64,000 nt of DNA from positions 233,688,046 to 233,752,045 of the forward strand of contig OY856186.1 of the NCBI GenBank assembly GCA_963693315.1, read 5' to 3'. Position numbers and translations under genes: made by a program. The first letter of the stretch is position 1. The number at the start of each line of letters is the position of its first letter. Shown one piece after another: positions 34,173 to 45,134 of the stretch. The notes beneath the pieces are model-generated. The model saw only the letters and a program-made list of their open reading frames with translations. It did not search any database and had not been told where the DNA came from. Source of the stretch: Diogma glabrata. Its lineage: Eukaryota; Arthropoda; Insecta; Diptera; Cylindrotomidae.

Positions 34173-36297
34173 AAATATAACAATGGTTAGTAATAGTAAT
34201 ATTTCATGTTAACTCGTATTTCAATAGCAGGGACTGAGATACCCGGTTTTTGTCTCACGCGTTACGCGTATATCGTAAATTCATCAAGTCATCTTATTGA
34301 TTTTTATCGTTGTAACAAATTAATGATTTGTCATTAAAACATTCAAAGTAAAATTAATTTATTCAAACGTTATAATTACACCAATAATTTTTATGACAGA
34401 TTACAAACAAAATTTGTCTCTTAAATTTTCAACAAATCAAATAATTTAAAAAAAAACTTATTCTTTTTGTTTTTTTGTAGAGTTGGAATTGTTTTACTTG
34501 ATTGTTTTTTGTGTTGATTTATTACTTTTCTTTACTTTGATAAAAATATTAATTTTTTATTTTTATAGCGTGTTTGTGTTCATAATTACAGCAGTTGTTT
34601 ATTGTTCTATCTAAAGGATAATTAGAATAAGAAAAATAAATTATCAAATTTAATGTTTTGTTTTTGTTTTTTTTTATTTCATTTTTATTTATCAAATTTT
34701 TTTGGATCTGTATGTATCTCAGTCATGATTGAATTGCGATTTGTTTATTTCGTTTTAATATTTCAGATGGTTGTTAGATATCAGCAATTTATATAACAAC
34801 AAATTTTATATTATATTTTAAAAAATATATACGATATTTGTAATCACTAAATTAACTCCTTTCATATTTAAATCCTATTCATATTATTTTTGGACGACAA
34901 AAATCAATATCTGGCGAAAAATAAGAAAATATAAATCCCCAACCCAATTTTCTTAAAATTTTAGTCCCTTGCGAAAAGAATAAGAAATAAAATTAAATCT
35001 AACCATTCCTATTTATTCCCTCTATTTCTCAATAAAATATTTCTTTTGAAAATATTCTGAAAACTTTTCAATATTTTATTGTTATGTTGGATTTTTGGTT
35101 GCATTAAGTTAAGGTTTATGGTAACCAGCTTTCGAATAGATATACAATTTTGTTCACACTACACAATAATAGAAATATATAAATTTGGGTATGTTATCAG
35201 CTCATAGGTGGCGCTTCTAAGTATGTCTCTAGTGAATTATAATAATTCTATCAGAAAATAAGAAAAGCTTCCGATGTTATTGTTAAAATAAAATCGAGAT
35301 TTAAAATAAAAGAAAATACAAGAATTACTTTTCTGTGTTAGATGTTGTAATGAGACATGTTTATTGTTTGTTATTCTATAAAGACGGATGTTATTTTTTT
35401 GTCTGTAGTTAGTTGTGCTTTTTGTTAAGTAGAATATTTATTGTTTTAAAGGAAGTTGTTAAGTAAAGTCTGTAAATTTGGTAGTATATAGGGTATAAAC
35501 TGAATCCTAAGTATAATAGATGGTTTATTTATGACCTTTTTAGTATAATTTATGGCAGTGGAAATTCACATAAATAAAATAATGGCTGCAGTTGTGCTAT
35601 TTCACTTTATATTTCTGCCTACATCAACCTTATTTTTACAATAACTTTCTTATTAAGGTGCTAACGGTCTTTGAAATCTATAACCAATTTCGACTATGTT
35701 ATAAAGCAAGCGACAAAACTGTGCATAACATCCATAATTTAGTTCGACTATTTTGTATAGATGACAATAAATTCTTAATAGAAAATAAATTCATATCATT
35801 ATTTTTATACATTGAATTGTTTTTCATTATTCTGTCATGCAATAATATATAAAAATAAAAAAAAAATAATATAAATATCTGAATAAATTGTATTAGGTTA
35901 AAGGAAAACACAAGAAAAATAACAATTTAAATTTACCTTATTCTTATCGATAGAAGACAGATAAAAGGTAAAAATTAATCATACATAATTTAAATCGAAC
36001 AAAAACACGGGAAAAAATTCCAACAGAAACGGCAACTGTTTTACTTATATTATATGAATATGATTTTTTTTATGACGCACACATTATGATTCTTAGCTAA
36101 TTGCTATAATTATATAATAAACACGCTATAAAATAAGAAAAATTAATATTCATAGCAGAAACAAAGAAATGTAATAAATCTACGAAAAAACAAAGCAATA
36201 AAACAAAACAATTAAAAGCACAATAAAAACAAAATGGAATAGTTTTATTTTGAATTTTTTTATTCAAATAAAAGTACTTCGGTAGTAGATTTTAGTG
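34173..36297. other. AT-rich DNA, nothing coding recognised
   Basis: Short open frames only (for example 35592-35852 and 35699-35911, which overlap on opposite strands). No domains or repeats that I can name apart from the dispersed CACGCTATAAAA block at 36121. Confidence 0.5.
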
Positions 36298-36543
36298 CTT
36301 CTATTCAGGGCTGCAAAACAGTTTTGTTTTTACTATGCAACATATTTTGGTTTTGGTTTTTCTAAACGTCAAAACTTGGTTTTGATTTCGGTTTTGGTTT
36401 ATAGCTAAAAAATGTTTGTTTGAGTATTCGTCAGAGAATTGATTAAAAACTACAACATTTGTCAACAAACAGTACCAATGCTCAGTAAAAAATGTTGAGC
36501 TAGTTTAAGATACATTGCATGCCCAGGGGAAAGCGTTTCATTT

Positions 36544-36555
36544 CCGCGTAGCGCC
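36544..36555. repeat. CGCGTAGCG hairpin motif (copy 1)
   Basis: CCGCGTAGCGCC within AT-rich DNA: a short stem (CGC/GCG) with GTA loop. The same nonamer is at 47010 and 54482 within longer perfect stems. Confidence 0.4.
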
Positions 36556-37355
36556 TAGAGCATTTCAAGATACGACAAGGCGAACTTGCTACCGTGGTTT
36601 GTTTACTATTTTATTCATTGCTATTCAAATAAAAGAATTTAAAATAAATTTAAAACATGAACTTTTAATTTATATTCGAAATGTTATTTCTAACAACAAT
36701 AATTTCCAAAGCCAAATTAATGAAATTTTAACAAAAAATCACACTAAAAAACATAATCACTAAATCATTCTTACTGTCCAACTGATTGGGAAGTCATATT
36801 TTCGGTTGGAAAGTTGTTGAAAGACAGTAATAACTGTAAGACAGTAAAGTTACGACTGAAATAGCTTAGGAATTGATAGATAGGGGAGAACGGGGTCAAT
36901 TGTAACAGAGGGTCGAATGTAACTTAGAGTTTACGAGAAGTGTGATTGCAAAAGAGCAAATGTAAACTCAACATTAGTTGCAGTTATAGTGTAAACAGCT
37001 TTCTACCAAACATTGACAGCGCTGCGTAGTCAGCTATGTGTGTAGTAATAAAATAATGTTCTGGTGGTCCGTCACGTTTGTTCTGTCTTTCGAAACAAAA
37101 ATTGGAAGAATAATTGTTTGAAAGGAGTAGCAAATAATTATTAGCATTAATCTAGAGGTGAGTATATTGGCTTTTGATTGTGCATTTTGTTTTTGTTATA
37201 TTGTGGACGTTATTAAAATAATTATGTGTCAAATAAAAAATCTTGTAGCTGGTACGATAGTAACAAAATATGTGGGGACGATTGTAACATGTTACAAACG
37301 TCCACACCAAATTTTTTACGAGCGAAAATATAATTGTGCGTATAAATGTATATAT

Positions 37356-38024
37356 TGTTACGTTTTTCCAAACTTCCTTCGAATTGGCCTAACTCACAAT
37401 TCGATAAACGCAATTCCCAATCTCTTTCTGAGTTCGATCACTGATTAGTAAGCAAACACACCAGGTTTTATTAAGTATTCAACACCTTAATTGTTCCACA
37501 ACAACAGGAAAACAATACAGCAAACAATATTCCCAACTAGAATATTCTTCCAACAGCTTCGAAACTCCAACGGTTTATTGTAGAAATTTCCAATTCACAA
37601 CGTTCAAAATAATACACAAAATATTTCTACTCAATAACACTTATAACTTTATTTACAAAAACTTTACACAAAAACTAATTTAAAGATCACTTTTATAATT
37701 TTTAACTTCACAATCGCAGGTTTAAAATAAACTAATTAAAAACTACAATAGGTAATTTTCTTATATACCTTCTGCAATACTTCTAGATAATTCGACATCA
37801 CTTTCCAGAAACCTTGAGAAAATATTAGAATATTCGATTATTTTACGTTATGTTGATTTGATTCATAAAATCGTTTATGTTGACCCTATTTCTAAGAAGA
37901 GACAACAACAACAATATTCATTTCATTCAATTTCTGTTGTGTTTTGTTGATTTTATTTTCCTGGAAGTGACCGTAATCGTTTAGATCTTTCTGTAATCGT
38001 CTAGATTTTTCTGCAATCGTAACA
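37356..38024 (+). mobile_element. solo LTR-like element, 669 bp (copy 2)
   Basis: TGTTACG...CGTAACA termini with a perfect ATAT duplication (37352-37355 and 38025-38028). Closely similar to 9548-10207. It sits 26 bases upstream of the pogo transposase start, so it interrupts the 5' untranslated or promoter region of that gene. Confidence 0.75.
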
Positions 38025-38050
38025 ATATGTATAATTTTTTCCTTATAGAA

Positions 38051-39619
38051 ATGCCAAGAACACGCGTACGCAAAACAACCAGAGGTTTACACTCTCTTGA
38101 AATCATGGAATTAGCATCGAAAACATTAAAAGATTCAAAGCGATCGCTAAGAGATATTGCTAAGGAATTTTCGATTTGCCATGTTTCTTTAATGCGGTTT
38201 ATAAAAAAGCAGGAAAGCTGTACTAAAGTAGAAATTGGTTATAAGCCACATAACAAAGTTTTTACTCAGCAGCAAGAAATTGAATTCACAAAGTATATAC
38301 ATCGGTGTGCTGACTTATATTACGGTTTGTCTCCATTAGATATCAAGAAAATGGCATATTCTTGTGCCATCAAATTTGATTTAAAAATACCAGCCAGCTG
38401 GAAGACGAATAAAATGGCTGGGAAATATTGGTTTTCGTCTTTCATTAAAAGAAATAAAACATTGTCAATAAGAAAACCAGAAGCCACTAGTTTGAGTCGT
38501 GCAACGAATTTCAACAAAGAGAACGTTCAAAATTTTTTTACTAATTATTCGTCAGTGTTGGAAAAATATAAAATATATAATGTTGATGAAACAGGTTGCA
38601 CGACCGTTCAGGAGCCTCAAAAAATAGTTGGAAAAAAAGGAAAAAAACAAATAGGCACAGTAACTTCAGCAGAAAGAGGAACATTAGTAACTGTTTGCGT
38701 TGCTGTAAATGCTATAGGGAACGCACTTCCTCCAATGTTTATATTTCCAAGATTGAAATATGCTAACCATTTTATAACAGGTGCTCCAGCTGGCAGCATT
38801 GGAGCTGGCAATAGTTCGGGTTGGATGCAGAGCGACCAGTTTCTTCAATTTATAAAACACTTTCATTTGCATGTACGATCCACAAAAGATGATCCTGTGT
38901 TACTACTGCTAGACAATCATGAATCACATTTGTTTATTGACGTGATTAATTTTTGTCGCGAAAATGGAATAGTGCTATTATCGTTCCCACCACACTGCTC
39001 CCACAAATTACAGCCATTGGATCGTTCAGTTTATGGTCCTTTCAAACGATACTACAATCAAAGCATGGAGAACTGGATTAAAAATAACCCGGGACAGCGA
39101 GTATCAATATATAATATTCCCAACATAGTTCAGCATTCGTTGCAATTAGCTACAACACCCAAAAATATAGTTGCTGGATTTCAAGTATCTGGTATCTGGC
39201 CTTTTAATCCACAAATATTTGATGAGTCAGAATTTGCACCTTGCGAAGTTACAGATCGCCCCTTATCTTCAAACAGAACTGAAAATACCATAGTTGCAGC
39301 AGCATCAATATCAACTGTCGCATCCATAACCATAGCCGAACTTTCATCTAGAACCATCAATTCCTTAGTTGAAATCGACAAAGAATTGCCGTCAACTTCA
39401 ACAGGTATCACCAAAGCAGTATTTTCACCTGAATCTGTTCGTCCATATCCACGATCTAAATTAATTGATAATCCACGAGCTACAAGAAAAAGGGGCAAGT
39501 CAGCTCTTTTGCAGACACACCAGAAAAAAATGCCATTGAAGAAGCACATAATTCCAGACAATAAAAAAAAAGTTGCCCACAAAATCAACTGTAAAAACAT
39601 CAAAAAAACAAAATTTTAA
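38051..39619 (+). CDS. pogo-family transposase (CENP-B-type HTH + DDE_1)
   Basis: About 522 residues from the ATG at 38051 (MPRTRVRKTTRG...). An upstream in-frame ATG at 38027 lies in the ATAT duplication made by the LTR, so it is not the native start. The N-terminal ~50 residues form a psq-type helix-turn-helix (SKRSLRDIAKEFSICHVSL), followed by a CENP-B-like second HTH. The DDE_1 core is complete: NVDETGC (about residue 179), LLLLDNHESH (about 288) and LQPLDRSVYGPF (about 324), i.e. DD35D spacing. The tail is Ser/Thr-rich, then basic (KKKMPLKKH). The frame ends in NCKNIKKTKF, but a 9-base A-run near 39562-39570 suggests that a one-base slip separates it from the PHD frame. Known family role: cut-and-paste transposition at TA sites in the nucleus. 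Possibly still capable of catalysis. Confidence 0.93.
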   Translation: MPRTRVRKTTRGLHSLEIMELASKTLKDSKRSLRDIAKEFSICHVSLMRFIKKQESCTKVEIGYKPHNKVFTQQQEIEFTKYIHRCADLYYGLSPLDIKKMAYSCAIKFDLKIPASWKTNKMAGKYWFSSFIKRNKTLSIRKPEATSLSRATNFNKENVQNFFTNYSSVLEKYKIYNVDETGCTTVQEPQKIVGKKGKKQIGTVTSAERGTLVTVCVAVNAIGNALPPMFIFPRLKYANHFITGAPAGSIGAGNSSGWMQSDQFLQFIKHFHLHVRSTKDDPVLLLLDNHESHLFIDVINFCRENGIVLLSFPPHCSHKLQPLDRSVYGPFKRYYNQSMENWIKNNPGQRVSIYNIPNIVQHSLQLATTPKNIVAGFQVSGIWPFNPQIFDESEFAPCEVTDRPLSSNRTENTIVAAASISTVASITIAELSSRTINSLVEIDKELPSTSTGITKAVFSPESVRPYPRSKLIDNPRATRKRGKSALLQTHQKKMPLKKHIIPDNKKKVAHKINCKNIKKTKF

Positions 39620-39839
39620 GATCAAGAAGTGCCAAGATAAGTTAGAATCAGAGTCATCAAATGATGCAGATGATCGTTGCATAATTTGCTTACGATTTTA
39701 TTCTGATTCTGCGCTTTTATCGTATGATTGGATACAATGCTGCACATGTAAAAGGTGGGCGCACACAAAATGTGCTAAAGTAAAAAAATCTACTCTTTTT
39801 TACGAATGTGTTAATTGTCAGTCAGATAATGATATATAA
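39573..39839 (+). CDS. PHD-like zinc finger, 3' part of the pogo gene
   Basis: Open frame overlapping the end of the transposase in another phase. It contains RCIICLRFY, then WIQCCTCKRWAHTKCAKV, then YECVNCQ: a Cys4-His-Cys3 pattern (CxxC, CxxC, WxHxxC, CxxC) with the Trp before the His, as in PHD fingers. It ends at 39839, well before the right end of the element. A single base change in the A-run at 39562-39570 would make it the C-terminal domain of the transposase. Alternatively the finger is expressed by frameshifting or splicing. PHD fingers in known proteins often read histone tails, so a role in targeting is a reasonable guess only. Confidence 0.82.
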   Translation: MPTKSTVKTSKKQNFKIKKCQDKLESESSNDADDRCIICLRFYSDSALLSYDWIQCCTCKRWAHTKCAKVKKSTLFYECVNCQSDNDI

Positions 39840-41238
39840 TATAATTAAATACTAAATATTTGGTTAACGAACATTTTGCTGTGAATATATACCATATTAT
39901 TTTTATGTTTTATAATTTTTTTGTTATTTTTTTATTAATTTTTTATTATTCTAGTCACGAGTGAATTAAAAAATATGTGATTTTTATTGTATTATTTAAA
40001 ATAAATTTATAAAAATTAAAAATTTGTTTATGCTAATTACTATTTAGAATAATATTCTATTGTTACATTTTACCCTTATATATGTTACATTTGACCCAGC
40101 TATTGGGACGATTGTAACAAATGAGGTAAGCTACATATTAGCAAAATCTTTTTTTAACTATACCAGAGAAAGGTTTGTGCATGTTATATTTGAGTCAATA
40201 AGACTGTAAAGATTTTTCTGTACGATTTTGATATCGATCAGACTGATAGTTTTTGTTCTAAAAATGCATTTACCAAAACTGTTACTATTGACCCCGTTCT
40301 CCCCTACAGCTAATTGTTATAGTAATTGACAAATATTAAGATCGGCATCTTTATAGAGTAATTTTTTAATGGAAAAAGAAATTAAATGTTTTAATTATAT
40401 GAAAAAAATATCCATCGACTATTTTTATACCATCTTAGATTCGTAACTGATTTTTGACAAAAAAGTAAGTTACCACCTCTGTGTTTAGCACGGCAGTATT
40501 TGTTGTTGCATTTTATTGTTGTCTTATTTTTTGAACAATATTATTGGACTTGACTAAATTTTTAGATTTGATTTTGGTTTCGTTTATTTTAAAATTTGGT
40601 TTTAGGTTCGGTTTTGGTTTGATGATTTTTAAAATTTCGTTTCGGTTATGGTTTTGATAATTTTTAAAACGTGGTTTTGGTTTTGATTCCGGTTTTGATC
40701 ATTTTTAGAATGTGTTTATGGTTTCGGTTTTGATTTTACTGATTTGGTGTGGTTTTCTGGTTTTGCAGGTTTTAGTTTTCAAAAACCGGTTTGCAGCCCT
40801 GCTTATATTATCCGTTATAAAATTTTATTATGTTATAATTACACGTTAACTCGAATTAATTAATTTATATGTATTCCTTTGATTAATGAAAATAAGTTTA
40901 ACTCAAATAAAAAATAATTGATTTTTGTGTCAGTGATGAAAGTAAATGATAACATAATATTAAATTATGAAATAAAAACACATTAATAGAAAATGTATGA
41001 TTTCTATTAAAAATTCACGATTTAAGCAATAAGGTCAAGTGTGTTGATATAAATGTCAGATATTGTAAATTTTTTATGATATAGCAATGTCCAGTTGCCG
41101 TACCCATTTTACCTAAACTTGCGTCATGCTCCATTTACGAATAAATGTTTTAGTTGCTGCTTATGAATCAACACTATTTCTCACAGAAGTGGTTGAAAAC
41201 AAAACAACCTAAATATGGTTTTTAAACCTTAGAATATG

Positions 41239-41411
41239 TGAAATTTGCCAAGTGGCTATCCGTTAAATCTAGCAATATGCTTTGAAAAAATTTGGAATAC
41301 GCCAATTCATCACCATTTATATCAAGAAGCAATGGTAAGTTTCATTTTCCCTTACGACAGCAAGAAGTGAATTTACGTGATTTGGTTACTCATCGATCAT
41401 TTCAGGATTAA
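41239..41411 (+). pseudogene. short coding-like fragment, unrecognised
   Basis: After a stop near 41237 a frame reads NLPSGYPLNLAICFEKIW and IHHHLYQEAM, then one frame away HFPLRQQEVNLRDLVTHRS followed by FQD-stop at 41411. The composition is protein-like and unlike the surrounding DNA, and the two parts abut with a frameshift. I do not recognise the protein. Could be a remnant of a mobile element or a chance frame. Confidence 0.25.
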
Positions 41412-41697
41412 CAGAACATTTTTAAAATTCTTCATTACAAAATATGTTGCTGTGGCTCGGCCTTTGGAGAAAAACCATCACAAAATGACGACGATTTGAA
41501 AAACAAATTTAATTTTTACGACCTCTTTACGACCGTTTTATGACCTCTCCGATTTTTTTAAAAATAGTAAAATAATTTTTTTTTTTTTTTTTTTCAAAAT
41601 AAAAGAGCCAAACTATATAAAGATTTCCAATAAATTTCAAGTGAATCGTTCGAGTACAACTTGAAACATCTTTTCGAACTTATCGATAAAAGTAGTT

Positions 41698-43211
41698 TTG
41701 CGAAAAATACGTTTAAAAATCATAATCGTATTGCAAATCATAAATCAATCTCATTTCCCTGATTGTCTCAAATTATCTCAAATTTGTCCCGTGTATAAAA
41801 ATGGAGATAAGCTATTAGCGAGCAACTATCGCCCGATCTCAGTAATCTCAACACTGTCAAAAATCTTTGAAAGCGTTCTTTAATCGCTTGAATGAATATT
41901 CTGAAGAAAACAATATAATAAACTGCAACCAGTTTGCTTTTTGTAAACAATCTAGCTCTGTTGCAGCAACTGTACAACTAATCACCGAAATTCTTAAAGC
42001 TCTATAGATGGAAAGAAAAATGCTGGATGTATCTTTATTGATTTACAGAAAGCTTTTGACTCAGTGAGCCACATCATCTTAATTCGGAAGCTAGAAGGTA
42101 TTGGAATTAGAGCAAAGTCCTTGGAACTGTTTAAAAGTTATTTGAATGATAGAAAGCAATGTGTAAAACTAAGCAGAGTATCTGGGTCATTCATGACAAT
42201 TCAAAATGGTGTTCCTCCAGGTTCAATGTTGGGTTCTTTACTTTTTAGTAAATATGATAATGATGCTTTTGATATTCCTCTAAAAGGCAATATTTTGCTA
42301 TACGTCGATTATATGGTAGTTTTTCACGAAACACCCGATGATACAAATTTAATTACTCAAATGCAGGCGGATCTAACTATTAATCAATGGGCATATATTA
42401 ATCAATTAAAATTAAATTAAATCAAAATCAATTATATGATATTTAACCTTCACGTGAACAGTATCTACCCGGGTAGATATCACGGTTTTTGTAATTCAAT
42501 AACTTTATGAGTTTTTAACCAATCATCATGCCTGTTCAGCTATGTGACTAATTTTTAAATTGATTTCGCAAAATCTGAGAAAAAAAGATTTTGGACTTCC
42601 TTTTAAAAGAGAGTTCGCGAATATATAAATTTTACTCCATACAAAATTGCATAACGCGGCTAAAGAAGTTTTCACTTCAAAAATATATCAATTTTATTTC
42701 TTCTTTTTAAACTGAAAAATGTCTTACCCTTGAAAAATTAAATATTTGATTCTATATGCGAATATAATCAACCAAATCAGATATCTTATACCGATCTGGG
42801 GTGTAGCAACTAATTTCAGATAAAAAGAAATACAGGTTTTGTTAAATAAAACCATGTCCATATACGAACATTAAAAGGCCTGCCGTATGATTCTTCAACA
42901 AATAATTTATATAATGAAAAACTACATACTGTATTCAATCTTTATAAACTATGTAGAGCTTCTGCTTTTTATTTTCAAAATTAAAAATGGTCTGTTAAAA
43001 CATAATTTTTTACTTCAACATATAAACTCCATATATGTTCATGATACTAACGAATTCAAAATTTTGCTGTCGTGCGTTAGGTATAGAAGAAAATAGTATG
43101 TATATTGGATTAACAGAATTCAATAATCTGCCAGATGAATTGAGGCTTGAGAAACGATATGCAGTGTTTAAATCTGGCCTTAAGAAATATTTTGGCAACT
43201 TAAATGTATAA
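41698..43211 (+). pseudogene. degenerate Jockey/CR1-like LINE (older relative)
   Basis: Same family as the LINE in the triplication but older. From left: PDCLKLSQICPVYKNGDK and SNYRPISVISTLSKIFE (RT N-terminus, missing from the truncated copies), then FIDLQKAFDSVSH (motif A), NGVPPGSMLGSLLF (motif B) and LLYVDYMVV, where FADD has become YVDY, so motif C is dead. After a foreign 330 bp block the C-terminal part resumes with IRYLIPIWGV and LLFIFKIKNGLLKHNFLL, ending near 43211 with LKKYFGNLNV. Several frameshifts and stops. No poly(A) found. Confidence 0.85.
42443..42775. mobile_element. foreign block starting TTAA with 18 bp palindrome
   Basis: The LINE coding text breaks at TTAACCTTCACGTGAACAG and resumes near 42775. 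Just inside lies TATCTACCCGGGTAGATA (42462-42479), a perfect 18 bp palindrome. A TTAA target followed by CCTT and a nearby CCCGGG palindrome is reminiscent of piggyBac-type ends, but the matching right end was not found. Confidence 0.3.
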
Positions 43212-44524
43212 AGCTGGATCTAATGAAGGTAGTAAATAAAACTGAAATATTAATAACAACCATATTTGATATTCAATTACATATATATATATAATATACT
43301 AGTAACTATATTCAGTGTCGCGAATTAAAATATTAAAAAAACTATTGTGGTCCCATTGAAATTAACAAAAAACCGTATAAAATTAATATATTACTATTGA
43401 AATTCAACCAATTATGATTGAAAACGATAAACTTTAAAATGATGATTATGTAGGTAGGTGGTCAAAACCTCCTTAATCATAGCCCTACTGATTCACGCCA
43501 TTTGCAATAAACAATGAACATTGCCATTTGCAAAAAATTAGATTAGTGTTTTTGTTTAAATTTTTTTGACAATCCAACTCACTAAATAAAGTTTCGATAA
43601 GGTCCAATAAAAACGCTTCATTTACTATTTTTTAACAAATCAAAACGAATTATATCGATTATTTTTCTCTGGTGGGAAAGAACAGCGAACTATAGTGAGT
43701 ATTTTCGACCTACTTAATATATTAATTTAAAACTAGAGATATTGATATAATTTTTTTTGCTTAATGAGATAATTTTTTTTATTTATAATTTTGTTTAAAA
43801 GATAATTATTAGTTTCTAAATAAAATTTTTTCTACAAATTATTCAATAATACAAAATTATGTAAAAATGCAATTTGCAAATAATAAAAATGTCCGTTTTC
43901 ATTCATAAATGATTGCATGTTTATGTTTATTTGTCAAAAATAAATTACAAATTTATAACATTTATGCGCCTACTAAGATGAAATAATAGTTAATTTTGTT
44001 AGAAGAAAAAATGACAACAAAGGATTATGTTGTATGAAATAATGTTACTATTAATAAATTATTTCTGTTCGTTAAATTGTCTGCTAAATACAACTCGTCA
44101 TCAAATTATTAGTCGATTATTTTTCAACATTACCACTCATGCCATTTGAGGTCAAAAATTTGAGGTTAAGAATCAAAACCTCAAATGACATTCCTAATAA
44201 TGATTATGAAAAATAATCGACTATTATTCGACGACTCGTGATATTATATATGAATATTTTTTATACGGAGTTTTATTTTTCCAGATGGCGTTATGAGCGT
44301 TATCACGATTTTTTGAATTTTTTTTATATTGGGCTTAAATTTCAAAATGGCGCTATTAGTTCACGATTTTTACTGTGCTAAAAAATGAATCAGAAATCAA
44401 TCATGAATCTTCTATATGGGGAGTTTTGAGGTAGTATAACAAAATTTTCATAAATAAAAAAATTATAATAAAAATAACAACGCCTATGTAATCAATGTCA
44501 CAACAAACAAATGTTTCGAACTAC

Positions 44525-44835
44525 ACCTTTTCCAATTGTAATTCAGAAAGGGTCGATTGTAATTCATATTAGTCAATTGTAATTCAGATTAGTCAATTGT
44601 TATTCGGAAAGCGTCAATTCAGAAAACCTCAACCATTACAATTCAGAAAACCTCAATTGTAATTCAGAATGCGTCAATTGTAATTCAGATTAGTCAATTG
44701 TAATTCGGATTAGTCAATTGTAATTCAGAAAGCGTCAATTTTAATTCAGAAAACCTCAATTGTAATTCAGAAAGCGTCAATTGTAATTCAGGTTAGTCAA
44801 TTGTAATTCAGAAAACGTCTATTGTAATTCAGAAA
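44525..44835 (+). repeat. ~21 bp minisatellite with CAATTG core
   Basis: About 14 copies of a unit like GTCAATTGTAATTCAGAAAGC, with interspersed variants ending GATTA or AACC (TCAATTGTAATTCAGATTA). Each has the palindromic CAATTG. It lies directly 3' of the transposase gene inside the long-TIR element. Confidence 0.9.
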
Positions 44836-45134
44836 TAAAACACGAAAGAAATAAAAAATGAAAAATTGAGATGACGATCCAAGTATATACATAGTTTTTT
44901 TTTGTTAGTATTCATCGTTTTAGTCCAAAAATGTATATAAATTAAGCTTTTTGTTCAATTTTTTCAAAACATTTTATTTAATTATTTGACGACATGTTTC
45001 AGCTTTCAAAAATATTATATACATAGTATTTCTTAATATTTTTTTAAACAAATTACCGACCGACCCACCCACCGATGTCATTCATTGACAAGGCGCTAGA
45101 TTGTTGAACTGTACCTGAGCGCAATCACCCCCAG

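Larger units (their letters stand above)
36883..40304 (+). mobile_element. pogo-type element with PHD finger ORF
   Basis: GGGGAGAACGGGGTCAAT at the left end is matched in inverse at the right; over 26 bp there is one mismatch. TA flanks both sides (36881-36882, 40305-40306), the pogo/Tc1-mariner target duplication. Subterminal copies of GATTGTAACA and GTTACATT lie near both ends. The element encodes a DDD transposase followed by a PHD-like finger, and carries a solo LTR (37356-38024) between the left end and the gene. Without the LTR its length is about 2.75 kb. Confidence 0.92.
36306..40801. mobile_element. hAT-type non-autonomous element hosting a pogo element
   Basis: Left end CAGGGCTGCAAAAC and right end (inverse) CAGGGCTGCAAACCGGTTTT. 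Flanks CTTCTATT (36298-36305) and CTTATATT (40802-40809) are an 8 bp target duplication with one mismatch, the hAT signature. Without the nested pogo the element is about 1.07 kb with no transposase. Its right part is a string of degenerate GGTTTTGGTTTTGAT units, and the left end has a shorter version. It would depend on a hAT transposase supplied elsewhere. Confidence 0.85.

Noticed and set aside
39181..39603. 140-residue minus-strand frame opposite the pogo transposase
   Set aside because: Shadow of a real plus-strand gene with no recognisable domain. The plus strand explains the sequence fully.
44525..44835. Regular repeats resembling a CRISPR array
   Set aside because: Units are contiguous ~21 bp repeats without unique spacers, in a eukaryotic genome and within a transposon.
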